A stretch of 64,000 nt of DNA from Prionailurus bengalensis (taxonomy: Eukaryota; Chordata; Mammalia; Carnivora; Felidae), in NCBI RefSeq assembly GCF_016509475.1, contig NC_057361.1, positions 67,683,445 to 67,747,444 on the forward strand. Direction: 5' to 3'. The translations under genes were made by a program, and so were the position numbers. The notes beneath the pieces were generated by a model, which ran no database searches, was not told where the DNA came from, and worked only from the letters and a program-made list of their open reading frames with translations. Shown one piece after another: positions 23,559-33,899 of this stretch (within the stretch, counting starts at the first letter, position 1; the number at the start of each line of letters is the position of its first letter).

Positions 23559-24855
23559 TTTGGCTAGCTTTCTGTCCCTTATGTGTTTTTAAAAGTTTGT
23601 TATGTGTCCTGCATCTGTGAGAACTACTATATTATAGAGGGGTCATACACTGTCCAGGGCCTGGCCCTTCTGGAGGTATTTTATGGAGTGTGTTACTTGC
23701 TCTGCGTTGTTGTGACTCTGGTTGCCTTATCTCCCTACTCTTAGTGATGTTTTGGACCCCCCACCAGGTGTGCTTTGAGTTTTTCATTGAAGAAGCCCTG
23801 GAGAAGAAAACAAACAAACAAAATCAGAAAAAAAAAACACCAGGTACAGCAAAACAATGGGGTGAGGGCGTTGTTGATGGAAAAGGCCTTATCTCATACA
23901 AAGAGAGAAATGACAGGGGTGGGAAAAATGAAAAGTAAAAGAGAAACTATATGGTTTAATCCAGAGAGAGAGAGAGAGAGGAAAATAAAGAAGGAGATAT
24001 AGAACAGATATAAAGAGAATAGATTAAACAAATCAACATCCAGAGTAACCAGACTGGAGTAGGGAAGAAATAAAAAGCAGAAAAGGAAGGAAAAAAATAT
24101 ATAATAAAATTTGTCCAAGAATTAAATCAGGTAATGCAAAACCGGTGGCAGCGCTGGTCTGGAGGAGGGTCTGTCTGGTTAGTCAGCATCAATCCCACTC
24201 CAGTAGAGATGCAGTTACCAGGTGGGGAGGGATGTGGTTTGGTGTAGGCAGGTCCCTCCTCTACTGTGGTCCCACTATCCATTCCATGAAGCCCCATTTT
24301 TTTCCGTTTTGGGGAGAAAAATGGCAACACCGCAGTCTCTCCTCCATGGGCCAGGTGTCCCAAACCACTCTGTTCAGGCTGCCCTCACAGTGCCACAGGA
24401 GTGAATGAGGTGGTTTGTCCCACTTTGCAGACTCCCAAGACTTCTTGGCTCTCAGCTGGCTATTCTCCTCCCCAGGTACACAAAAAGTTCAGCCAGCCTG
24501 TCTGGAGAAAGACCTGCAGTTGGCAATTGGATCTTTGTCCATCCCCATCTGTGGTTTTTAACCTTGTCCAGATACAAGTCCTAAGCTTCCCCACCCTCTC
24601 TTTCTCTTCCCTTTGTTTCTCCACAGAAGGGGGTCCCTCTCATCCATGCCTATGTGGCCTGTTTTATCTCTCCCAGTTTGAAATCACACAACAATGGCCC
24701 ACCATATTGCCCCTGTGGGCCCCTGGAGATATCTTTGTCACTCTGCAACCCAGATTCTTGGAATTCAAAGTCCTTTGGCGTCAACTCTGCTTTGTTTGAG
24801 GGACGAGGGAACTTTGGTTCCCCCTATATCTCTGCCATGTTGGATCTACCTCCTC
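23559..24855 (-). other. 5'UTR of the minus-strand full-length L1
   Basis: About 1.3 kb. The part next to ORF1 (23795-24115) is strongly A-rich on the plus strand, so pyrimidine-rich on the L1 sense strand. The distal part (24150-24855) is GC-richer with the start motif. This differs from the 5'UTR of the two younger plus-strand L1s. The open frames here (24145-24408, 24401-24799) are chance UTR frames. Confidence 0.75.
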
Positions 24856-25120
24856 TATTACTTTACTTCTTATTGACCTATTAAGATTTTTATTTCTTCA
24901 TGATTCATTCATGACAAATTGCATATTTTAGTAATGTATTTCTTTGTTTTAGATTATCAAATTTATTGAAATATAATTGTTCATAGTAATCTCTTATTTG
25001 TGTGCTATTTGCTGCATTGTTTCCTCTTTTATTTATAATTTTATTTGAGTCATCTCACTGTTTTTCCTATTTAGTATGATTACAGGTTTATTGATTTGGT
25101 ATATATTTAAAAAAAATTCA

Positions 25121-25287
25121 GAGGTGCCTGGGTGGCTCAGTCGGTTAAGTGTCTGACTCTTGATTTTAAATCATGTCATGATCTCATGATCTGACAGCAC
25201 AGAGCTTTCTTGGGATTCTCCCTCTCCCTCACCCCACCCCAACTCTTGCACCCTCTCTCTCTTAAAATAAATAAACATTTTAAAAAA
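25121..25287 (+). mobile_element. CAN SINE, plus strand, diverged and internally shortened
   Basis: The head gaggtgcctgggtggctcag with A-box is at 25121-25140 and the CT-rich part at 25195-25263, followed by the AATAAATAAACATT tail. The usual middle section (B-box, gagttcgagcccc) is missing or strongly shortened. The flanks are A-rich and the duplication is unclear. Confidence 0.9.
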
Positions 25288-25294
25288 TCTCAAT

Positions 25295-25730
25295 TTTATT
25301 AACATTTTTCTTTTTTTAAGTTAGTTATTTAAATTGAAATTAGTTAACATACAGTGTAGTATGGCTTTCAGCAGTGAAACCCAGTAATTCATGACTTACA
25401 TATAACACCCAGTACTCATCCCAACAAGTGCCCTACTTAATTCCCATCACTCATTTAGCCAATATTCTCACCCACCACCCCTCAAGAAACCCTCACTTTA
25501 TTCTTTGTATTTAAGAATCTCTTATGGTTTGACATCTTCTCTTTTTTATCTTATTTTTCCTTCCCTTCCTGTATGTTCATCTGTTGTGTTTCTTAAATTC
25601 CACATATGAGTGAAATCATATGATATTTTATTTCTCTGACTTATTTTGCTTAGCATAATCCACTCTAGTGCCATCCACATTGTTGCAAATGGAAAGATTT
25701 CATTGTTTTTGATCACCAATAACCGTGATT
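25295..25730 (-). mobile_element. 5'-truncated L1 3' fragment, minus strand
   Basis: About 430 bp of L1 3'UTR and the very end of ORF2, antisense (ttagttaacatacagtgtagt; gagtgaaatcatatgatatt). A T-rich tail is at 25306-25318. Ancient L1 text resumes at about 25735. Confidence 0.85.
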
Positions 25731-26994
25731 TAAAAAAAAAGGTTGTTTGGTATGATTTCAATCATCTTAAATTTATTAAGAATTTTTTTTACCTAATACA
25801 TAATTTATAGGAGAATGTTCTATGTGTGCTTAAGAAGAATATGTATTCTGCTGCTGTTGGATGGAATGTGTTGTATACATCTGTTAGGTCTATTTGGTGT
25901 TTACTATCTTTAAGGTCCACTGTTTCCCTATTGACTTTTCTGTCTGGTTGGTATAGTCATTGTTGAAATGGAGTTTTGTATTTCCCTACTATTACTGTGT
26001 GCTATTTCTGCATTTAGGCTTGTTAGTAATTCCTTTCTATATTTAGGTACTTTTATGTTGTGTACACAAAATTTCTAATTGTAAATTCCTCTTTAAGAAT
26101 TGAACCCTTTTCATTGTAAATTACCTTCTTCTTTGTCGCTTGTTACAGTTTTTGACTTGAAGTCTATTATGTCTAATGTAGGTATAACTATTTCTTCTCT
26201 CTTTGTAGAATATCTTTTTACATCCCTTTATTTTCAATCTGATTTTTAAGCTGAAATATATCTGACAGGCAGCATATAAGAGAGGCTGTTGTTGTTGTTG
26301 TTAATGTAGCCACTCTGAGTTTTTTTGATTGGAGAATTTAGTTCATTTACATTTCAATTAATTATTGGTAGTTTAGAACTTATTATTGCCATTTTGTTTA
26401 ATGTTTCCTATAGCTTTTTTATGGTTGATTCATTCTTGTATCTTGGTATTTTCCTTTCTGATTTGATTATTTTTATAGTGGTATGTTTGTTGTTTTTCTC
26501 TTTATTTCTCATGTGTCTATTATAGGCTTTTGCTTTCTAATTGCAATGAGGATTGCATGAAACATCTTATAATTATAACATGCTATGATAAACTTTATTT
26601 CAATTACATATAAAAGATCTGTGGAGTTAATTTCTTCTCCACATATTATGTTTTTGATTTTGCAATTCATTTTATATTGTATATCCACTAACAATATGTA
26701 GCTTTATTTTTTAATACTTCTATCTTTTAACCTTTATACAGCAGTCAAAAATGATTTACATACCACCATTGCAGTATTAGAGCACTAAGAACTCAAGTAT
26801 ATATTTACTTTTAACAGTGAATTTTACACCTTTATATATTTTCATGTCACTAGTTGATATCTTTTTGTGTTTATTTATTTATTTTTTTTAGCCTGAAGAA
26901 CTCCCTTTAGCATTTCTTATAAGACAGGCCTAGTAATGAATTAATCCCATCAACTTTTGTTTGCCTTAGAAAGCCTTTATCTCTCCTTCGTACC

Positions 26995-27833
26995 TTTTTT
27001 TTTTTGTTCCATGTTTTTATTTCAATTCCAGTTAGCCAACATACAGTGTAATATTAGTTTCATATATAGAATGTAGTGATTCAACACTTATATACAACAC
27101 CCGGTGCTCATCACAAGTGCCCTCCATAATCCGCATCACCTATTTAACCCATTCCCCGCCCACCACTGCTCTGGTAACCAACCACCAGTTTGTTCTCTGT
27201 ATTTAAGAGTCTGTACCTTGACTTGCCTTTATGTCTCATTTTTCCTCCTCTGTTCCTTTGTTTTGTTTCTAAAATTCCACATTTGAGTGAAATCATATGG
27301 TATTTGTCTTTCTCTGGCTTATTTTACCTAGCATGAAAAGATGTTCAACATCACCACACATCATCAAGGAAATATATATCAAATCTACAATAAGATATCA
27401 CCTCATACCAGTCAGAATGTGTAAAATTAACACATGAAACAATGGTTGTTGGTGAGGATGCAGAGAAAGGGGAAACCTCTTACACTGTTGGTGGGAATGC
27501 AAAACTGGTCCAGTTGCTCCTGAGAACAGTATGGAGATTCCTCAAAAAGTTAAAAATAAAACTGTACAAAGATTCATCAGTTGCTCTATTATGTATTTAC
27601 CCAGAAGATACAAAAATACTATTTCAAAAGGATACAAAAGTACTAATTCAAAAGGATACATGCACCATGATATTTATAGCAGAATTATCAACAATAGCCA
27701 AATTGTGGAAAGAGCACAAATGTCCATCAACTGATGAATGGGTGTCAGATATAAAAACAATTAAATATTGCCATTTGCATTATTATGGATGGAGTTAGAG
27801 AGTATTTTGCTAAGCAAAATCGGCACATACATG
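26995..27833 (-). mobile_element. Twin-primed L1 insertion with internal inversion
   Basis: 26995-27335 is minus-strand L1 3'UTR with a T tail at 26997-27006. 27336-27833 is plus-strand ORF2 C-terminal sequence (MFNITTHH-like block, then KCPSTDEWV). Both halves meet near the same L1 position (the gctaagtgaaataag region), as expected for a twin-priming inversion. The flanks TCCTTCGTACC (26984-26994) and TCCTTCATATC (27834-27844) match at 9 of 11 positions as the target-site duplication. Confidence 0.85.
27442..27798 (+). pseudogene. Inverted L1 ORF2 C-terminal piece
   Basis: A 118-codon open stretch reads ETSYTVGGNAKLVQLLLRTV, then LYKDSSVALLCIYPEDTK and a duplicated LIQKDT-type unit, then STDEWV. 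The 'ttcaaaaggatacaaaagta' unit is present twice in tandem at about 27619-27660, a small local duplication inside the ORF2 end. It is part of the twin-primed insertion and is not a gene. Confidence 0.8.
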
Positions 27834-28395
27834 TCCTTCATATCTTACAGAAAACTTTCCCAGATAAAATATTCTTATTTGGCATTATTTTTCTTTCAAC
27901 ACTTTGAATGTATCAACCTATTATCTATTGGCCTGCAAGTTCTCTGCTGAAAATCCATTGTTAACGTTATGCTGGTTCCCTTGTATTTGATAAGTCTTTT
28001 TTCCTCTTGATGCATTGAAAATTGTCTCTTTTTCTTTACTTTTTGAGATTTCATTATAATGTCCGTGAAGTCCTATTTGGGTTTGGTGACTTTTGAGCTC
28101 ATGTACATGAATATCTATCTCCAGATTTAGGAAGATTTTAGGCATTACTTACTTAAATAAACTTTCTGTCCCCCTGTTTTGTTTTCTATTTCTGGGTCTC
28201 CTATATAGAAATGATCCTATGTGGTCACTTTTAATCGAGTCTCCTAAATCTTTAGGTTGTTTTAACTACTTTTCATTCTTATCTTTGTTTTTCATCTGAG
28301 TGAACAATTTGAAGAGATCTATATTCACGTTCATAGTTCTTCAACTCCCTGATTTATGTCTCCTATGGAAACTTTCTATTATATTTTCTTTTCAA

Positions 28396-28577
28396 TGTTT
28401 TTTTTAAATTTATTTATTAAAATTTAAGTTAGTTAACATACAGTGTAGTATGGGTTTCAGAAGTAGAACCCAGTGATTCATTTCTTCCATATAACACCCA
28501 GTTCCCATCCCAACAAGTGCCCTCCTTAATGCCTGTCACCCATTTAGACCATCCCTCAACCCATATCCCCTCTTTCA
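28396..28577 (-). mobile_element. Short L1 3' fragment, minus strand
   Basis: About 180 bp of L1 3'UTR antisense (gttagttaacatacagtgta; caacaagtgccctccttaatg) with a T tail near 28398-28407, inserted into ancient L1 ORF1. Confidence 0.85.
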
Positions 28578-30840
28578 TTAATTATATTACTTATCTCCAC
28601 AATATCTACTTGGTTTTCTATTATTTCTTTTTGTTTAACTTCTCCTATAGTTCATGTAACTCTTTGTTTAAGCTTTCATGGTTTTGTTAATTTGTTTACC
28701 TGTGTTTCCTTGAATCTCATTGAACTCTGTTAAATTAATTATTTTGAATTCTTTCTCAGGCAATTTGTGTATATATATATATATTTGGGGTCAATTATTG
28801 TAAGGGTATTGCATTCCTTTTGTGGTGTTGAGTTTCCTAGCTTTTGCTTTTAATGGCTTTTAATTAATAGCTGCACATTTTAGTAAGCAGTCATCTTACT
28901 TCCATTCTTTTAAGACTAGTTTTATTGAGGAAAGACTATCACCTGCAAGTGGTTGTGAAGGTTCTGGCTGGTGAGAGCACATCAACTATTTTTCCTTAGA
29001 AGGCACAGTGTCATAGTCTTTGTGTAGTTCCATCAGTACAGGTCAACATCACTGAGGACTGCAGTGGTCTTCAGTGGCCATATCTGCAGATGTATGTGAT
29101 GGCAGTGGTGACTAAGGTTGTTGTCTTCAGTGACAAAGGCTGCTGTGGCATCCTCTTTTATGTCCATAGGAAATAGTTCTAGCTGAGGAGATACTGTTTA
29201 ATTGTTCATTTGGCTCACTGGCACTTAGAGTGGCAGCATAACCACTCTAAGACTGCTTTGGGTAGTATCGACATTTTAACAATATTTGATTTTATAATCC
29301 AATGAGCATAGAATATTTTTCAATTTCTTTGTGTCTTCTTCAGTTTCTTTCATAAGCTTTCTATAGTTTTCAGCATATAGATTTTTCACCTCTTTGGTTA
29401 GGTTTAGTCCTAGGTATTTTACTGTTTTTCATGCGATTGTAAATGGGATCGATTCCCTGATTTCTCTTTCTGTTGTTTCATTGTTGGTGTATAGGAATGC
29501 AACCGATTTCTGTGCATTGATTTTATATCCTGCAACTTTGCTGAATTCATGGATCAAGTCTAGCAGTTTTTTGGTGGAATCTTATGGGTTTTCCATATAG
29601 AATATCATGTCATCTGCAAAGTGTGAAAGTTTGATTACTCCTTGCCGATTTGGATACCTTTTATTCCTTTGTGTTTGATTGCTGAAGCTAGGGCTTCGAA
29701 TACTAGGTTGAATAAGTGGCGAGAGTGGACATCTCTGTCGTGTTCCTGAACTTAGGGGGAAGCTCTCAGTTTTTCCCCATTGGGGATTACATTAGTGGTA
29801 GGTCTTTCATATACGGCTTTTATGATCTTCAGGTATGATCCTTATATCCCTACTTTCTTGAGCGTTTTTATCAAGAAAGGTTGCTGTATTTTGTTAAATG
29901 TTTTTTCAGCATCTATTGAGAGAATCATGTGATTCTTGTGCTTTCTTTTATTGATGTGATATATCACATTGATTATTTTGTGGATATTGAACCAGCCCTG
30001 CATCCCAAGTATACAACCCACTTGGTCGTGGTGAATAATATTTTTAAGTATTGTTGGATCCAGTTGGCTAGTATCTTATTGAGGATTTTTAAATCCATGT
30101 TCATTAGGGAAATTAGTCTGTTCTCCTTTTTAGTGGGATCCTTGTCTGATTTTGGAATCAAGGTAATGCTGGCTTCATAGTATGAGTTTGGAAATTTTCC
30201 TTCCATTTCTATTTTTTTGTAAGGGCTTCAAAAGAATAGGTGTTAATTATTCTTTAAATGTTTGGTAGAATTCCCCTGGAAAGCCATCCAGTCCTGGACT
30301 CTTGTGTTTTGGGAGGTTTTTTTTTTTTTTTTATGACTAATTCTACTTCTTTACTGGTTATGGGTCTGTACAAACTTTCTATTTCTTCTTGTTTCAGTTT
30401 TGGCAGTTTATATGTTTCTAAGAATTTGTCCATACCTTCCAAATTGCCCATTTTATTGGCATATTATTGCTCATAATATTATCTTACAAACTAGTTAGGG
30501 GGGTTATCAATTTGGTTAATTCTTTCAAAGAACCAACTCCTGGTTTCATTGATCTGTTCTACTGTTTTTTGTTTGTTTGTTTTTGTTTGTATGTTTGTTT
30601 TTGGTTTGATAACGTCTGCTCTAATCTTTATTATTTCCTATCTTCTATTGGTTTGGGGATTTGTTTCTTGTTCTTTTTCCAGTTCTTTATGGTGTAAGAT
30701 TGGGCTGTGTATCTGAGACCTTACTTCCTTCTTTAAGAAGGCCTGCATTGCTATATACTTCCTTCTTATGACAGCCTTTGCTGCATCCCAGAGGTTTTGG
30801 GCTGTGGTGTTATCATTTTAATTGGGTTCCTGTACTTTTT

Positions 30841-31146
30841 GTTTGTTTGTTTGTTTCCTTGCTGGTATTTTTTTTTATAATTTAACTTAATTTTTTTTTA
30901 TTTTTTAAGATTTACATCCGAATTAGTTAGTATATAGTGAAACAATGATTTCAGGAGTAAATTTCTTAATGTCTCTTACCCATTTAGCCCACCCCCACTC
31001 CCACAACTCCTCTAGCAACCCTCAGTTTGTTCTCCATATTTATGAGTCTCTTTTGTTTTGTCCGCTCCTTGTTTTTATATTGTTTTTGTTTCCTTTCCCT
31101 TATGTTCATCTGTTTTGTCTCTTAAAGTCCTAATATGAATGAAGGC
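30841..31146 (-). mobile_element. L1 3' fragment with 14-bp target-site duplication
   Basis: 306 bp of L1 3' end antisense. The duplication TTCCTGTACTTTTT is perfect at 30827-30840 and 31147-31160. The tail side (30841-30910) is an unusual mix of (GTTT)n and T runs. Confidence 0.92.
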
Positions 31147-31869
31147 TTCCTGTACTTTTTAATTTCCTTTAACTTCTTGGTTAGCCCATTCATTCTTTAG
31201 CAGGATGTTCTTTAGTCTCCAAGTATTTGTTGTCCTTCCAATTTTTTTCTTGTGTTTGATTTCGAGTTTCATAGTATCATAGTATGAACATATGCATGGT
31301 ATGATCTTGATCTTTTTGTACATTTTGAGGGCTTATTTGTGTACCAGTATGTCATCTGTTCTTGAGAATATTCCATGTACACTCAGTAATAATGTTTATT
31401 CTACTGCCTTAGGATGAAATATTGTGAATATTTGTATTAAGCCCATCCACTTCAGTGTATCATTCAAAGCCAGTGTTTCCTTGTTTTCTGTTTAGATGAT
31501 CTGTCCATTGTTGTAAGTGGGGGCTTTACATCCCTTACTATTATGGTATTATTATCAATAAATTACTTTATGTTTGTGATTAACTTATTTATATATTTGG
31601 GTGTTTCACGTTTGGAGCATAAATGTTTACAATTGTTAGATCTTCTTGGTAGATAGACCCCTTAATTATGATATAATGCCCTTCTTCATCTCTTGTTACA
31701 GTCGTTATGTTAAAATTTAGATTGTCTGATATACGTATGGCTACTCTGGCTTTCTTTTGGCGACTATTAGCCTGATAGATGGTTCTTCGTACCCTTACTT
31801 ACAATCTGAAGGTGACTTAAGGTCTGAAATGGGTCTTGGAAACAGCATATAGATGGATCTTGTTTTCTT

Positions 31870-31917
31870 TATTCTTCTTCTTCTTCTTCTTCTCCTCCTC
31901 CTCCTCCTCCACTTCCT
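31870..31917. repeat. (TTC)n(TCC)n tract, expanded tail of the composite insertion
   Basis: TTC triplets then TCC triplets, at the 3' (left) edge directly next to the target-site duplication, where the poly(A) tail of a minus-strand insertion should be. Confidence 0.9.
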
Positions 31918-32858
31918 CCTCCTTATTACCTCACAAGTTTCTCTTTATTTGCAGCAAGGAGATCATGGGGAAGGATTTTCAAATCTCACAAGCAGGGTCT
32001 TTTTATTAGAGTTTGGGATGGATATGCAGAGAAGGTATTAATATTATAATGAAGCTCAGATAACTGTCCAGAATTTTCTAATTAATTGTTTAAGCACAAT
32101 TGTCCTTAAATACTTCTTTTCCTGTTCCAGCAATTCATTAGTTTCTATAAGATGAAACTGACAATCAGAAGCTTCTAAGAGAATATTAAGTTCAGGGGGT
32201 CTATCCCGAGGTCAGGGGGTCAATGAGTGTCTCCAACATGCTATGAAGGCTCACACATGAGCTGTGTCTTTCCACAATTTCAGCGTTACTTGATCATAAA
32301 GCAAGATTAACACAATTGTCAAGCAGGTTCAGGATTACAAATTCAATGACATTTCACTACACATTGAACTTGGCTTCATACATGTCACACAAATACCATG
32401 TGAAGCACAATACTATGTCACACATCAAGCAACATACAATAAAGGGTAAGAAGTTAACAAAGCCAAAGCAAAGTCAGTCTGAGCACACAGCTGAGATGAA
32501 GATTCTGTTGGGTCCGGGCCAGCTCTCAGTGCTTACTGCTTATCATGTTCATGCAGTGAAGGATTGGTTATATTCAGAGATCAGTCAGGCAGAGCCTGCA
32601 AAGGCAGTTGTCTTTTTGATGTGGTCAGACGTGAAAGGGTCAGCTTCCAGAGAGTCTGACAGTTCCAGTCGTGGGCCTTTGCAGGTCTTCTTTGGTTCTG
32701 TTGGTTATCAGTTCTGGGTGTCATCAGCCTGTGCTGGATTTGGTGATATCTGGTCATAGCTGTAACACCCTTGTCTGATTAGGTCACTGCTTGACATGAG
32801 TCACTGCTTCACGTGAGTGACTCCATTTTGCTCTCTACAAGGGACCTTACCCCTGACA
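31918..32858 (-). other. Non-L1 part of the composite insertion, possibly a retroviral-type LTR
   Basis: About 940 bp not matching L1 or SINE. On the minus strand it could start at tgtcaggggtaaggtccc (32858) followed by agcaaaatggagtcac. It ends at an AATAAA about 20-25 nt before the tail. A TG start, the aatggagtc-type motif and a signal just before a polyadenylation site would fit U3-R of an LTR, but no family could be named and no second LTR or retroviral gene is present. The open frame at 32316-32759 on the plus strand shows no recognised domain. Confidence 0.4.
31944..31949 (-). terminator. Polyadenylation signal used by the composite RNA
   Basis: TTTATT on the plus strand (AATAAA on the minus strand), about 22-27 nt upstream of the start of the GA-rich tail. 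Confidence 0.6.
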
Positions 32859-33003
32859 GGATCAAATGCAAGTTAGCCCTTCCCCTGATTCTTTTCCCCC
32901 TGAACTAATAGATAGCCCTTTATGAAATGCAAATGTTGTAGTAATGGATGCTACCTTCATTCCTAATCCTCTCCAGAAGAATTATGGTAAGAAGGAAGGT
33001 GAT

Positions 33004-33232
33004 GGGGCACCTGGGTGGCTCAGTCGGTTGAGCACCCGACTTTGGCTCAGGTCATGATCTCACCGTCCGTGAGTTCGAGCCCCGCGTTGGGCTCTGTGCT
33101 GAGGCTCAGAGCCTGTGCTCAGAGCCTGGAGTCTGCTTCGGGTTCTGTGTCTCCCTCTCTCTCTGACCCTCCCCCATTCATGCTCTGTCTCTCTCTGTCT
33201 CAAAAATAAATAAACATTAAAAAATTTAAAAA
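33004..33232 (+). mobile_element. CAN SINE with 15-bp target-site duplication
   Basis: Complete plus-strand SINE: A-box tggctcagtcgg and B-box gagttcgagcccc (a tRNA-Lys-like Pol III promoter), a duplicated ggctcagagcctg unit near 33103-33127, a CT-rich body and the AATAAATAAACATT tail. Duplication AAGAAGGAAGGTGAT at 32989-33003 and 33233-33247. Confidence 0.97.
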
Positions 33233-33429
33233 AAGAAGGAAGGTGATATTTCACAGGCAATAGTACCTTCTATGTATGGTTTTGGTTTTATTTATTTGGG
33301 GTTTATTTTTTAAAGCGTTTTCAAAGAACGTTCACCAACTCCATGTGATAATATCCCCACATCAGCTTGGTGAGCTATTCAGGAGAGTATTGCTGCATCT
33401 TCTTTTTTTCCACTTTCAAAAATATTATA

Positions 33430-33710
33430 CTTTTTAAATATAATTTATTGCCAAATTGTCTAACACACAGTGTGTAAAGTGTGCTCTTGGTTTCTGGGGT
33501 AGATTTCCGTGGTTCATCACTTACATACAAGACCCAGTGCTCATCCCAACAAGTGCTCTCTTAAATGACCATCACCCATTCTCCCCCACTCCATCCACCC
33601 TCAGTTTGTTCTCTGTATTTAAGACTCTCTTATGGTTTGACCTCTCCCTCTGTGTTTGTAAATAATTTTACCTTTCCCTTCCCCCATGGTCTTCTGTTAA
33701 GTTTCTGAAG
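33430..33710 (-). mobile_element. L1 3'UTR at the 5' side of the composite insertion
   Basis: Antisense L1 3'UTR (tcagtttgttctctgtattt; cccccatggtcttctgttaa), truncated at 33710 exactly where the right target-site duplication starts. Its own 3' end near 33430 has only a weak A stretch (taaaaagtata on the minus strand), after which non-L1 sequence continues. Confidence 0.88.
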
Positions 33711-33899
33711 AGATGGATCTTGTTTTCTTATCCATTATGTTATCCTATGTCTTTTGATTGGAGTGTTTAGTCCATTGACATTTAGAATGAGTACTGAAAG
33801 ATATGAATTTATTTCCATTATATTGCCTGTAGAGTTGGAGTTTGTGGTTGTGTTCTCTGGTACTTTCTATGTTGCTTTTGGTCTCTCTCTTTTTTTTTT

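Larger units (their letters stand above)
18482..24855 (-). mobile_element. Full-length L1, minus strand
   Basis: About 6.4 kb, complete in order on the minus strand: 5'UTR (24855-23559), ORF1 (23558-about 22671), ORF2 (22602-18779) and 3'UTR (18778-18482). Its 5' end carries a catggcagagata start motif near 24828-24840. Divergence and lesion load are between those of the old host L1 and the younger plus-strand copies. Host L1 text flanks it on both sides. I could not read a clear target-site duplication. Confidence 0.92.
17730..29250 (-). mobile_element. Ancient minus-strand L1 interrupted by a full-length L1 and smaller insertions
   Basis: Diverged antisense L1 in five visible parts: ORF2 (17730-18480), the ORF2 part between RT and endonuclease (24860-25118), endonuclease (25735-26400), the ORF2 start to ORF1 (26400-26994 and 27834-28395) and ORF1 N-terminus to 5'UTR (28578-29250). 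Insertions between the parts are the full-length L1 (18482-24855), a SINE, an L1 3' fragment (25295-25730), a twin-primed L1 (26995-27833) and another 3' fragment (28396-28577). The 5' end near 29250 is joined abruptly to another L1. All ORFs are destroyed. Confidence 0.8.
31870..33710 (-). mobile_element. Composite insertion: truncated L1 3' end plus about 1.5 kb of non-L1 sequence (candidate 3' transduction)
   Basis: One 19-bp perfect duplication, AGATGGATCTTGTTTTCTT, flanks the whole block at 31851-31869 and 33711-33729, inside the ORF2 start of a minus-strand L1. Read on the minus strand the insertion has L1 3'UTR (33710-33430), then non-L1 flank (33429-31918), a polyadenylation signal AATAAA (complement of 31944-31949) and an A/G-rich tail now expanded to (GGA)n(GAA)n. 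This is the expected structure when L1 RNA reads through its own weak signal to a downstream one. A SINE (33004-33232) lies within it. Confidence 0.8.
29252..33828 (-). pseudogene. L1 ORF2 (endonuclease to mid-RT/C-terminal junction), broken and 3'-truncated
   Basis: Minus-strand blocks include NSYYEASITLIPKSDKDPTK at 30120-30206 and LKQEEIESLYRPITSKEVE near 30330-30440. The ORF2 start ATG is probably the complement of 33826-33828. Two later insertions split it. Numerous stops and shifts. Confidence 0.85.

Noticed and set aside
24145..24799. Cluster of overlapping frames at 24145-24799 as exons
   Set aside because: They lie in the GC-richer 5'UTR of a minus-strand L1 where stops are rarer. 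No splice-site or protein pattern supports exons.
32316..32759. 147-codon open frame in the transduced block as a retroviral or host gene
   Set aside because: No recognisable domain, repeat or motif, and low-complexity composition typical of chance frames.
33004..33232. tRNA-like head with A and B boxes as a functional tRNA gene
   Set aside because: It continues into the SINE body and tail with a target-site duplication. The cloverleaf is not intact.
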